The notes below the pieces were generated by a model. The model did no database searches. It saw only the letters and a list, made by a program, of their open reading frames with translations, and had not been told where the DNA came from. The position numbers were made by a program, and so were the translations under genes. Shown one piece after another: positions 42,604 to 51,470 of a DNA stretch of 64,000 nucleotides. Location of the stretch: the NCBI RefSeq assembly GCF_001189295.1, contig NZ_CP012159.1:620001-684000 (forward strand), read 5' to 3'. This stretch comes from Chondromyces crocatus. GTDB lineage: Bacteria > Myxococcota_A > Polyangia > Polyangiales > Polyangiaceae. The stretch's first letter is position 1. Each line of letters opens with the position of its first letter.

Positions 42604-43582
42604 GAAGCTCGACGCCTTCGTCGCGGCTTCCGCCGAGACGCAGTCTGCGACCCCGTCCCCGCAAAGGTCTCGTCGCGCGCACGTCGCACCGGCGGTGACG
42701 GCCAGGATGGCGCCGACGGCGTCGGTGGCCGCAAGCGACGGCGCGCCGGCCGTCGCCGTCGAAGGAGCAAGCGTCGAGAAGGTGCACGTCGAGGCCACGA
42801 GCGTCGAGACGGCGAGCGTCGAGACGGCGAGCGTCGAGGCCACGAGCGTCGAGACGGCGAGCGTCGAGACGGCGAGCGTCGAGACGGCGACGGCTGTCGA
42901 CGAGAAGGCGAGGGTCGCGGCTTCCACGGCTGCGCCGGGAGCGTCGACCGCCGAGGCAGCGGCGACGACCGCGATGACGCACGAGACGTCGGAGCGGGTC
43001 GATGCTTCGGCAGCCGCCGAGGTGAAGGCGAGCGTCGAGGCACCGGCCGTCAGCGAGGCGTCGTCCGCTCGGAGCGAGGCCGCCGTGTCACCCGACCCGT
43101 CTGCAACGACCTCCGAGGGCGCGCCGACGAAGGAAGGCGACGGCGGCGCCACCGCGGAGACCGCCGCAGGCAGCGCCGAGCCTTCGCGCGCAGGCGGCGC
43201 ACCGGACCCGGTGACCCCTTCGCCGGAGCCCCCGGTCGTGGATGCCACGGGCAGGACGCTGATGCCCGTCACCGTCTACCTGCCCCAGCCGCTCGCCGAG
43301 CGTCTGGCGATGCACTGCATCGCGCAGGACCGCGACATGAGCAACGTGATCGGCGAAGCGCTGGAGCAGCATCTGTCCCGCCGGCTGGGCGCAGGCTCGT
43401 GGTCGAGCGGGTTCCATGCGGCCGACGACAAGACCAGCGACGCGCGCGGCGCCGGGTCGTCCCGCTGGGAAGATCCACGTCGCTGGGCCGAGTCGTTCCG
43501 GTACGGGAGCCGGATGGAGCAAGTCCTCCAGGTGGGCCGCGTGCTCGTGGGACTCTGGCAGAAGCGCCCCTGGGCAGCCTGA
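42554..43582 (+). CDS. ribbon-helix-helix partner of ParA with repetitive linker
   Basis: A 342-aa protein, starting at the ATG at 42554 inside parA. The N-terminus (MAKKHVKVSLRKP) is basic, as in ParA-stimulating peptides. Residues 79-112 are tandem SVETA/SVEAT pentapeptides within a long disordered Ala/Glu/Thr-rich linker (30-230). A ribbon-helix-helix domain follows (about 236-275: MPVTVYLPQPLAERL ... MSNVIGEALEQHL), as in CopG/Arc and type Ib ParB-like partners. A short C-terminal tail has a helical phrase (MEQVLQVGRVLVGLWQKRPW). It is probably the DNA-binding or adaptor protein for the ATPase. Confidence 0.8.
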   Translation: MAKKHVKVSLRKPPSPEKLDAFVAASAETQSATPSPQRSRRAHVAPAVTARMAPTASVAASDGAPAVAVEGASVEKVHVEATSVETASVETASVEATSVETASVETASVETATAVDEKARVAASTAAPGASTAEAAATTAMTHETSERVDASAAAEVKASVEAPAVSEASSARSEAAVSPDPSATTSEGAPTKEGDGGATAETAAGSAEPSRAGGAPDPVTPSPEPPVVDATGRTLMPVTVYLPQPLAERLAMHCIAQDRDMSNVIGEALEQHLSRRLGAGSWSSGFHAADDKTSDARGAGSSRWEDPRRWAESFRYGSRMEQVLQVGRVLVGLWQKRPWAA

Positions 43583-43982
43583 GCCCCCGCGCGTTCTACC
43601 CCCGCATCTCCCCCGCCCCGTCTCACCCGTCGCGCACTCACCCGCCACGTCTCACCCGCCACGTCTCACCCGTCGCGCACTCACCCGTCGCGCACTCACT
43701 CGCCGCGTCTCACCCGCCGCTTTCCCACCTGCTACGACATGACGGCCACGGGGCGCCGCCGTGCGCCGTGCGACAGGATCGTGCGGTTCGCGCCTCAGAG
43801 CATCGTTCTCGTGAGGCAGCACGCACGGCGCGCGTCCGATGGGACGATTCGCCCCACCGGCAGCGAACGGCGCGGTGGGCCGTCGTGGCCGAGGCGTGAC
43901 CCCCACGCGTCGACGCGCGTACCGGATGTCGCGCAGCGCCTTCATGCTGCACCTTCTCCGAGACCGCCCGTAGAATGCCCCC
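43583..43982. other. 400-bp gap with short tandem repeats and long-range stem
   Basis: Contains about seven imperfect 14-15 bp repeats of CTCACCCG(T/C)CGCG (roughly 43621-43735). A 13-bp long-range complementary pair follows (43761-43773 with 43823-43835), which encloses a smaller hairpin (43794-43817). No gene is evident. Confidence 0.55.
43761..43835. ncRNA. candidate structured RNA element
   Basis: CGTGCGCCGTGCG pairs with CGCACGGCGCGCG (one G-U). Inside lies a second hairpin, CCTCA-GAG with CTC-GTGAGG and one bulge. Strand is not known. It lies about 150 bp before the cytochrome-like gene, so it may be its leader. Confidence 0.35.
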
Positions 43983-44345
43983 ATGAAGAGTTTCTCGGTC
44001 CAGCTTCGTTTTGGAATGCTTGCGGTCTCCGTTCTTGCCTTGGTCGCTGGCTGCGGTGGTGATGATGGAAGCGACGGCAGCCCGGATCCCGACGTGCTCG
44101 TCGAGTGCCCGCCCGACTCCGACGCGCAGCAGTCGCGTGGCGCGTCGGTCATCGCGAACCAGTGCGTCACGTGCCACTCGACGGCCGGGGGCTCGCAGGG
44201 CGGCCTCGACTTCAACAACGCGACGACCGTGAAGGCGAACGCCGAGAAGATGATGAGCGAGGTCGAGTCGGGTGCGATGCCGCCCGGCGCCACCGTGGAG
44301 AAGTCCTCGGTCGACGATCTGCGCGTCTATCTCTCCTGCCTCTGA
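43983..44345 (+). CDS. c-type cytochrome-like lipoprotein
   Basis: A 120-aa lipoprotein (lipobox VAGC, Cys24) with one haem-binding motif CVTCH (61-65). Met99 in AMPPG is a candidate axial ligand, as in small c-type cytochromes that deliver electrons at the cell surface. An acidic Asp/Ser spacer separates the anchor and haem domain. It precedes the type VI effector genes, but a functional link is not apparent. Confidence 0.8.
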   Translation: MKSFSVQLRFGMLAVSVLALVAGCGGDDGSDGSPDPDVLVECPPDSDAQQSRGASVIANQCVTCHSTAGGSQGGLDFNNATTVKANAEKMMSEVESGAMPPGATVEKSSVDDLRVYLSCL

Positions 44346-44546
44346 GCCTCTCCGCAGAGACGCGCGGCGTCCGCCCCTTCACGGTCCATGTCCGGTCGCG
44401 GGCCGCGCCTGGTCGCTCTGGTCGCGTCCGCTCCTTGGTGAGCCAACGGATCCTGCGGTGGCGACCCTCGGTTCTGCGCATGGCGCGCCGCGTCCTTCAG
44501 CGGCGAGCGAACTGTCCGATATCCCTGCACTTATTTCGTGTTTGGC

Positions 44547-44565
44547 TGGAACTTCTCGGGTTCCA
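44547..44565. promoter_or_regulatory. inverted repeat in AT-rich leader
   Basis: TGGAAC and GTTCCA separated by 7 bp, just downstream of the unusually AT-rich word CACTTATTTCGTGTTTGG, about 45 bp before the lysin start. A possible operator or promoter element; no assigned regulator. Confidence 0.3.
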
Positions 44566-44609
44566 AGGATGGTGGGTGATCAGCTACCGTCTCACACCTT
44601 GGGAACCGC

Positions 44610-45458
44610 ATGACGAGCCTCAAACAAGGCGCGCGTGGTCCGGAGGTGGCCGAGCTGCAACGGCAGCTCAACCAGCACCTGCCTGCCAGTCAGCGCATCC
44701 CCGTCGACGGCGACTTCGGTCCGCGTACCGCGACTGCCGTCCGAGAGTTCCAGCGTGCGCAGGGCCTCGACCCCGATGGCGTGGTGGGACCGAAGACGCG
44801 CGCCGCGCTCGGCCAGGCGCCCGGTGCATCGTCCGGCGGCAGCGGCAGCGGCGGCGGCTCGGGAGGCGGGGCGCAAGCGCCCGTGCCCTCGGGGGGCAAG
44901 GGCGGCGTCGCGCCAAAGCTGGTGACGCTGGATCAGCTCTGCCAGGTGATGACCGTGGTCAAGCGCGCGCGCGCCGAGACCATGCTCGACCCGCTGAACC
45001 GCGCCATGGGCGAATTCGACGTGAACTCGCGCCTGCGCATCTCGGCGTTCCTCGCGCAGATCGCGCACGAGAGCGGCGAGTTCCGCTGGATGGAAGAGAT
45101 CGCGTCGGGGCAGGCGTACGACATCACCGTCAACCGCAAGAAGGCGCTGGAGCTCGGGAACGTGAACCCCGGCGACGGCAAGCGGTACAAGGGGCGCGGG
45201 CCCATCCAGCTCACCGGGCGCTACAACTACCGCGCCGCCGGCAAGGATCTGGGCCTCGATCTGGAGGGGAACCCGACGATCGCGAGTCAGCCGTCGGTCG
45301 GGTTCCGCATCGCGGGCTGGTACTGGAAGAAGCGGAAGCTCAACCCGCTCGCCGACGCCCAGAACTTCTGGGACCTGACCTACCGGATCAACAGCGCCCG
45401 GCTCCACTACGAAGACCGGAAGAAGTACTACAACCGGGCGCTCAAGGTGCTCGCCTAG
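44610..45458 (+). CDS. GH19-type lysin with peptidoglycan-binding domain
   Basis: A 282-aa predicted peptidoglycan/chitin hydrolase. An N-terminal peptidoglycan-binding domain (about 5-68, GARGPEVAELQRQL ... DGDFGPRTATAV) is linked by a Gly/Ser stretch to a GH19 catalytic domain. The domain has AHESGEF (152-158), with a second acidic pair in FRWMEEIASG, and the substrate loop KGRGPIQLTGRYNY (194-207). There is no signal peptide, which suits delivery by a secretion machine. It sits 38 bp upstream of a vgrG, so it is probably a type VI effector or accessory lysin. Confidence 0.85.
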   Translation: MTSLKQGARGPEVAELQRQLNQHLPASQRIPVDGDFGPRTATAVREFQRAQGLDPDGVVGPKTRAALGQAPGASSGGSGSGGGSGGGAQAPVPSGGKGGVAPKLVTLDQLCQVMTVVKRARAETMLDPLNRAMGEFDVNSRLRISAFLAQIAHESGEFRWMEEIASGQAYDITVNRKKALELGNVNPGDGKRYKGRGPIQLTGRYNYRAAGKDLGLDLEGNPTIASQPSVGFRIAGWYWKKRKLNPLADAQNFWDLTYRINSARLHYEDRKKYYNRALKVLA

Positions 45459-45496
45459 CCCCCGGGCAACGGGAAGCGGACAACGGGAAGCAGTCG

Positions 45497-47380
45497 ATGA
45501 TGATCCTAGAGAACCTCGAGCTGTCCTTCGCCTCCGGCCTCGATCTCTCCGTGCGCCACTTCGGGGTGAGCGAGTCCATTTCCGGTCTGTTCGACGTGTC
45601 GGTGGTCGCGGTGTCGCGCATCGACGATGTGGACTTCGACGCGGTGGTCGGTCAAGGCGCGTCGTTCCGCATCAACGGCGGCGTGCTCGGTGGCGCCGCG
45701 CAGTCGCGCGCGTGGACGGGAATCTGCTCGCAGTTCGAGCAGGTGCAAGGGGAGGAGACGGGCCTGTCGACCTACCACCTGCGCCTCGTGCCGCACCTGT
45801 GGCTCGCGACGCAGCGGCAGAACAACCGGATCTACCAGCACCTCTCCATCCCCGAGATCGTCGAGAAGCTGCTCGCGGAGTGGCAAATCACGCCGAGCCT
45901 CAAGATCGACAAGGGGCAGTACCCGCGCTTCGAGTACCGGGTGCAGTACGCGGAGACGGACTACGCGTTCGTGAGCCGGCTCCTGGAGGAGGCGGGGATC
46001 TCGTTCTTCTTCGAGTTCGACGCGGAGAGCGGGCAGAGCCAGCTCGTGCTGTCGGACCGGCCGCAAGCGGCGGAGCACCGGCCTGGCGGGGCGATGACGT
46101 TCCACGATCAGCCGCAGGCCGAGGCGCGACAGGAGTTCCTGACGCGGATCACGGTGGCGCAGCGGGTGCGGCAAGGGGCGTACACGGTACGGGACTTCGA
46201 CTTCCAGCGGCGGCCGGACTTCGAGCTGTTCGGCAAGTCGGCGGCTGGACGCGCGCCGGAAGACAAGCTGGAGCACTACCAGTACGAGCCTGGGGCGTTC
46301 CTGGTGGAGGGGACGTCGGGCGGGGACGTGAGCGCGGCAGGGGCGGCGCGACACGATGAGAAGGAAGGCGCGGCGCTGGCAGCCCGCGCGCTGGAGGGAG
46401 AGCGGAAGAGTCGGGTGGTGGTCGGCTTCGAGTCGAGCGCGCTCACGCTGTCGCCAGGGACGATCTTCTCGGTGGCAGGGCATCCGCACCCGGTGTTCGG
46501 CGAAGGGCGGACGCTGCTGGTGACGGAGCTGTCGCTGAGCGGTGCGCCGGGCGCGGAGTGGAGCGTGAGTGGTCGGGCGGCCCTCGCGACCGAGCCGTTC
46601 CGGCCGGCGCGCAAGACGCCGCGGCCGCGGATCACCGGCGTGCAGAGCGCGGTGGTGGTCGGGCCCGAGGGGCAAGAGATCCACACCGACGACTTCGGGC
46701 GGGTGCGGGTGCAGTTCCACTGGGACCGCGAGGGCCAGATGGACGACAAGAGCTCGTGCTGGATCCGGGTGAGCCAGGGCTGGGCAGGCGGGGGCTACGG
46801 GATGATGACCATCCCACGCATCGGCCAGGAAGTGACGGTGGGCTTTTTGGAGGGGAACCCCGATCAGCCGCTGATCATCGGGCGGGTCTTCAACAACACG
46901 ACGCGCGTGCCGTACGCGCTGCCGCGGAACCAGACGCGGAGCGGGTGGAAGACGAGTTCGACGCCCAGCTCGGACGGGTTCAACGAGATCTCGTTCGAGG
47001 ACCAGAAGGGGGCGGAGCTGATCTCCATCCAGGCGCAGCGCGACCTGACCAAGCTCGTGAAGATGGACGAGGTGGAGCGCACGGGCGGGAGCCGGACGAT
47101 CACCGTGGGGCGGAGCCGGAAGGCGACGGTCGGCGGGATGGACTCGACGGTGGTGGGGACGCGGCACGAGGTGGTGGTGAAGGGCGAGGGCGGCGGCGGT
47201 GGCGCGCCCACGAGCCTCACCATGTCGGACAAGAAGATCGTCTACACGACTGGTCAGGCGTCGCTGACGTTCGATGGTCCCGATGTCGCGCTGGAGGCGG
47301 AAGGGAACATCACCATCACGGCGCGCTCGGGGGACGTGATCATCAAGGGCGGCCCCAACGTGAAGATCAACTGCGACTGA
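45497..47380 (+). CDS. vgrG: type VI secretion spike protein VgrG (first copy)
   Basis: A 627-aa VgrG. The N-terminal gp27-like domain is followed by the gp5-like OB region (RVRVQFHWDREGQ ... WIRVSQGWAGGGYGMMTIPR) and a beta-helix spike made of short repeats (EGNITITARSGDVIIKGGPN). It has no C-terminal effector extension. The start ATGATG follows a GGGAAG Shine-Dalgarno-like stretch that is itself duplicated in the spacer. VgrG trimers tip the type VI tube and carry effectors, perhaps the lysin immediately upstream. Confidence 0.92.
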   Translation: MMILENLELSFASGLDLSVRHFGVSESISGLFDVSVVAVSRIDDVDFDAVVGQGASFRINGGVLGGAAQSRAWTGICSQFEQVQGEETGLSTYHLRLVPHLWLATQRQNNRIYQHLSIPEIVEKLLAEWQITPSLKIDKGQYPRFEYRVQYAETDYAFVSRLLEEAGISFFFEFDAESGQSQLVLSDRPQAAEHRPGGAMTFHDQPQAEARQEFLTRITVAQRVRQGAYTVRDFDFQRRPDFELFGKSAAGRAPEDKLEHYQYEPGAFLVEGTSGGDVSAAGAARHDEKEGAALAARALEGERKSRVVVGFESSALTLSPGTIFSVAGHPHPVFGEGRTLLVTELSLSGAPGAEWSVSGRAALATEPFRPARKTPRPRITGVQSAVVVGPEGQEIHTDDFGRVRVQFHWDREGQMDDKSSCWIRVSQGWAGGGYGMMTIPRIGQEVTVGFLEGNPDQPLIIGRVFNNTTRVPYALPRNQTRSGWKTSSTPSSDGFNEISFEDQKGAELISIQAQRDLTKLVKMDEVERTGGSRTITVGRSRKATVGGMDSTVVGTRHEVVVKGEGGGGGAPTSLTMSDKKIVYTTGQASLTFDGPDVALEAEGNITITARSGDVIIKGGPNVKINCD

Positions 47381-47476
47381 GGTGACGTCGTCCGCAGGGT
47401 GCTCCCCCCATGACGCCCAGGGGGAACCGCCGAGCGGGCACCGCGTCACCCCCGAACCCACGGATCCACGGCACCG

Positions 47477-50400
47477 ATGGCCCTTTTGGAGCTCTCCTTT
47501 TCCGACTCTCCGGCGGACGCGGCCGGCCTCTCCGTGCGGCACTTCGAGGTGCAGGAGGGGCTGTCCACGCTCTTCGAGGTGGCGCTGGTCGCGATGTCGC
47601 CGAGCCCGTCGATCGATCTCGATCAGCTCGTGGGCAAGCCGGCACGCTTCCAGGTCGACGGGGGCCCGCTGGGGCAGCGGTCCTGGGGCGGGGTCTGCTT
47701 CGGCGCCGAGCTGCTCGACGTGGAGGAAGACGGGCTGTCGACGTACCGGGTGAGCCTGGCGCCGACGCTGTGGCTGCTGACGCAGCGGGTGAACCACCGG
47801 ATCTTCCAGCACCAGTCGGCGCCGGAGATCGCCGAGCAGCTGCTCGGGGAGTGGCAGGTGCCCGTGGAGCTGCGGGTGGACCAGGGGCGTCACCCGAAGC
47901 TCGAGTACCGGGCGCAGTACGGGGAGACGGACTTCGCGTTCCTGAGCCGGCTGCTGGAAGACGCGGGGATCAGCTACTTCTTCGAGCCGCTCGGCGAGGG
48001 GGCGTCGACGCTGGTGCTCACCGACCGGCCAGAAGGGGCGACGTCGGATCTCGCGCCCCTGCCGTACATCGACAACCCGGGGGAGCGCGCGAGCACGCCG
48101 TGGGCGACGGCAGTGACGATGTCGACGGAGGTGAAGCCGGGCAAGGCGGCGATCGTGGACTACGATTTCCGGCGGCCGCGCTACCAGCTGACGTACCGGT
48201 TCGAGGCGTTCGGGGAAGGGGAGGAGCTGCTGGAGCAGTACCGGTACGCACCCGGGATGGGGCGGATCGATCTGCCGGCGTCGGGGGAACTGCCGAACGA
48301 TTCGCCGGTGGCCGACGACAAGAGCCACGCGCGCGTGAGCGAGCACGAGGGCTATGCGCTGGCGACGAACCGGCTGCACGGGCTGCGGGGTGAGCGGCGC
48401 GGGGTGCAGTTCTCGTCGAACGTGATCGGGCTGTCGGCCGGCAGCGGGGTGCGGCTTTCGGGTCATCCGAAGCCGCAGCTCGGGCCGGACCGGAACCTTC
48501 TGGTGGTCGGGCTGGAGGTGCACGGGGACGCGACGGGGGAGTGGACGCTGGGGGTGACGGCCGCGTTCGCGGACGAGGCGATCCGGCCAGCTCAGAAGAC
48601 GCCGCGGCCGGTGGTGCACGGGCTGCAGAGCGCGATCGTGGTGGGGCCCTCGGGGCAGGAGATCTACACCGACGAGTTCGGGCGGGTGCGGGTGCGGTTC
48701 CACTGGGATCGCGAGGGGGCGTTCGACGACAACCGGACGGCGTGGGTGCGGGTGAACGAGGGGTGGGCCGGTGCTGGCTGGGGGATGATGGCGATCCCGC
48801 GGGTGGGCCACGAGGTGATCGTGGACTTCTACGAGGGGAACCCGGACGAGCCGGTGATCGTGGGCCGGGTATACAACGGGGCGGCGCCGCCGCCGTACGG
48901 GCTGCCCGCGAACCAGACGAAGAGCGTGTGGCGGACGCGGTCGACGCCGGAAGGGTCGGGCTACCACGAGCTGTCGTTCGACGACAAAGCGGGGCTGGAA
49001 GAGGTGTTCCTCCGCTCGGAGCGCGACCTGCAGAAGGTCGTGAAGAACGACGAGGCGGAGACGACGCGGCGGGACCGGACGCAGATCATCGGCAGCGATC
49101 TGGGGGTGAACGTCGGCGAGGACGACGCGATCGAGGCCGGGGCGGGGCACGCGGTCACGATGGGCAAGGTGGAAGGCAAGGAGCGGGTGGCCGACGCGGC
49201 CGATCCGGTGGTGTCGGAGAGCGCGACGCGGCGAGAGATCATCGCGGGGCGGATCACGGTGACCACGGGCGGCGCGACGATCCAGCTCAACGGGCCGGAC
49301 ATCATCGTGACGGCGGAGTCGAACATCGCCATCCGCGGCAAGGAAGTGAAGATCAACGGCGGGCCGTTCGTGCAGATCAACCCGCCGGTCGAGGTGCGGC
49401 AGGGTGACGCGTCGAAGGCCGCGGTGAGCGACCACGAGGTGTGGTTCAAGCTGATCTCGGACGACGGGAGCCCGATGGCCGACGTGACCTGCTACGTGGA
49501 GCAGGGCGACGGGACGACGTCGGCCGCGCGCCGGACGGATGGGCGCGGGATGGTGCGGTTCCCGGTGGAGCAGACCGGGGACTACCGGCTGGTGGTGGGA
49601 TCGCCACCGCCTGCGGCTGCGGCACCAGCGGCGGGCGCGTCGGGCGCGTCGGCGGCAACGCAGGCTTCGGCGGCACCTGCGGGCGCGTCGGCAGTGGCTC
49701 CAGGCGCGGCGGCGACGCCGGTCGCGGCCGCACCGGCCGCAGCGCAAGGGGGAGCACCCGCGGCTGCGGCGGCGAGTGCACCGGCCGCAGCAGCACCGCC
49801 CGTGGCAGCGCCGCAGCCGGCGATCACGCCGCCTGCGGGGCAAAACTACCGGGTGAAGGGCGGAGATACGATCGGCAAGATCGCCCAGCAGAACGGGACG
49901 TCGGTGGGCGCGCTGCTGCGGCTCAACCCGGAGATCACGAACCCCGATCGGATCCAGGTGGGTCAGCAGATCCGGTTGCCGGCGAGCAGTGGTGCGGCCG
50001 CAGGGTCGCAAGCGCCCACGCCGGCCGCATCGAGCGGGACGCCCTCTGCCGCAGCGACACCCGCACAGGCACCCGTGCCGCAACCTCGACCCGCCGCCGC
50101 GCAAGGGCAGCAAGCAGCGCAGCAACCGGCAGCAGCACAACCGGCCGCGCAACCCGCCGCACAGCCGCAGACGCAACCGCGGGTGCAGGTGGGCCAGACG
50201 CCGGCGCAGTCCACGCGCTCGGCACAGCCGACGACGCACGCGGTGCCGATCCAGATCGAGGTGGTGTCCCCGACGGCGAACAGCCAGCACGAGATCGAGC
50301 CGGGTGGACACCCGACGCCCGATCCGTCGATGCCGAAGCTGAAGCTGCACGCGAAGGTGCAGTTCCAGGGGCAAGAGGTGTCGTCGGGCAAGCTGACGTG

Positions 50401-51430
50401 GGAGTTCACGATCAGCGGGACGTACCTGACGCGCGATCCGCAGCGGTCGAGCCGCGGGATCCGGCAGCAGTACCGGCTGAGCGGGGGCAGCACGACGACG
50501 ACGCCCGGCGAGGAGAAGGAGTTCGAGCTGACGCCCGGAGAGCTGGTGGGCGGCGATCTGGAGCTGACGGTGACGTACGAGGGCGGGCCCGAGATCGGCA
50601 ACCTGAAGGCAACGAAGACCGTCACCGGGATGAAGGTGAAGGGGAAGAATGCGACGCGGGCGCACGTGGAGGCGTTGATCGCGGAGATCGCGGGCGATCA
50701 GGCGTGGTGCTTGCTCCGCATCATGTGCCACGAGTCGGTGCACCGGCTGGAGCAGTTCGAGAACGGAGAGCCGCTCTACGGAGCGCCTGCGGGCGTGGGG
50801 ATCGCGCAGCGGGATCCGGTGGCCGACGAGTGGGTGTGGCCGCAGAACCGGGTGACGGAGCCGAACAACTTCTTCCCGCGCATCTTCTGGGACTGGAAGA
50901 AGAACGTGCGGGAGGGCGTGCAGAGCTTCCGCAACACGCACATCGCGACGTCACGGCGGCTTCTGGCGCGGCTGCGGCGAAACAACCCGAACCTGCCGGA
51001 GGCGCCGGAAGGGCTGGTGCTGCGCGGAGCGATCCGCGCGTACAACGGCGGCAACGAGTTCCGGGCGGCGCCGGGCGGTCGGCAGTACGTGGTCGATCCG
51101 TTCCTCAACATCCAGAACGGTCAGCACGTGCCGCTGCCGGACAGGAACCAGAACTACGTGAACCAGGTGCTGAACGACACGCACGGGAACGTGGCGAACT
51201 ACCCGATCCCCGCGGAGGTGCGCGCGCAGATCTGGCCAGCGGCGGCGCAGCCGGCGCAAGGGGTGCGGGGAGGGCAGCAGCCAGGGCAGCAGCAGCAAAG
51301 GCCGGGGCAGCCACCGGGTCAGCAGCAACAGCGGCCGGGGCAGCCGCCAGGGCAACAGCAGCAAAGGCCGGGGCAGCCGCCGGGTCAGCAGCAGCAAAGG
51401 CCGGGGCAGCCGCCCGGGCAGCGTCGCTAA
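47477..51430 (+). CDS. vgrG: evolved VgrG with LysM and predicted lytic transglycosylase
   Basis: A 1317-aa VgrG fused to an effector. Residues about 1-600 match the first VgrG, including RVRVRFHWDREGAFD. A Pro/Ala-rich linker follows, then LysM at about 790-835, then a beta-rich region. A predicted lysozyme-like domain follows, with CHESVHRLEQF (Glu near 1084), AGVGIAQRDP and RAYNGG, the landmarks of soluble lytic transglycosylases. The last 45 residues are 11-residue RPGQPPGQQQQ repeats. It is likely to breach target-cell peptidoglycan after type VI delivery. No immunity gene is seen downstream. Confidence 0.88.
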   Translation: MALLELSFSDSPADAAGLSVRHFEVQEGLSTLFEVALVAMSPSPSIDLDQLVGKPARFQVDGGPLGQRSWGGVCFGAELLDVEEDGLSTYRVSLAPTLWLLTQRVNHRIFQHQSAPEIAEQLLGEWQVPVELRVDQGRHPKLEYRAQYGETDFAFLSRLLEDAGISYFFEPLGEGASTLVLTDRPEGATSDLAPLPYIDNPGERASTPWATAVTMSTEVKPGKAAIVDYDFRRPRYQLTYRFEAFGEGEELLEQYRYAPGMGRIDLPASGELPNDSPVADDKSHARVSEHEGYALATNRLHGLRGERRGVQFSSNVIGLSAGSGVRLSGHPKPQLGPDRNLLVVGLEVHGDATGEWTLGVTAAFADEAIRPAQKTPRPVVHGLQSAIVVGPSGQEIYTDEFGRVRVRFHWDREGAFDDNRTAWVRVNEGWAGAGWGMMAIPRVGHEVIVDFYEGNPDEPVIVGRVYNGAAPPPYGLPANQTKSVWRTRSTPEGSGYHELSFDDKAGLEEVFLRSERDLQKVVKNDEAETTRRDRTQIIGSDLGVNVGEDDAIEAGAGHAVTMGKVEGKERVADAADPVVSESATRREIIAGRITVTTGGATIQLNGPDIIVTAESNIAIRGKEVKINGGPFVQINPPVEVRQGDASKAAVSDHEVWFKLISDDGSPMADVTCYVEQGDGTTSAARRTDGRGMVRFPVEQTGDYRLVVGSPPPAAAAPAAGASGASAATQASAAPAGASAVAPGAAATPVAAAPAAAQGGAPAAAAASAPAAAAPPVAAPQPAITPPAGQNYRVKGGDTIGKIAQQNGTSVGALLRLNPEITNPDRIQVGQQIRLPASSGAAAGSQAPTPAASSGTPSAAATPAQAPVPQPRPAAAQGQQAAQQPAAAQPAAQPAAQPQTQPRVQVGQTPAQSTRSAQPTTHAVPIQIEVVSPTANSQHEIEPGGHPTPDPSMPKLKLHAKVQFQGQEVSSGKLTWEFTISGTYLTRDPQRSSRGIRQQYRLSGGSTTTTPGEEKEFELTPGELVGGDLELTVTYEGGPEIGNLKATKTVTGMKVKGKNATRAHVEALIAEIAGDQAWCLLRIMCHESVHRLEQFENGEPLYGAPAGVGIAQRDPVADEWVWPQNRVTEPNNFFPRIFWDWKKNVREGVQSFRNTHIATSRRLLARLRRNNPNLPEAPEGLVLRGAIRAYNGGNEFRAAPGGRQYVVDPFLNIQNGQHVPLPDRNQNYVNQVLNDTHGNVANYPIPAEVRAQIWPAAAQPAQGVRGGQQPGQQQQRPGQPPGQQQQRPGQPPGQQQQRPGQPPGQQQQRPGQPPGQRR

Positions 51431-51470
51431 AAGCGTCAGGACGCGGGTGGTCGGCAGAAGCGCGACGTCG

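Noticed and set aside
45506-50941. An 1811-codon frame on the minus strand across both vgrG genes
   Set aside because: It is the antisense of strongly coding plus-strand genes, has His/Arg/Pro-rich unnatural composition and no recognisable domain; a GC-bias shadow.
43983-51430. Complete type VI secretion cluster
   Set aside because: Only VgrG and effector-like genes are present; no tssB/C, tssK, ClpV, Hcp or baseplate genes are seen, so the machine must be encoded elsewhere.
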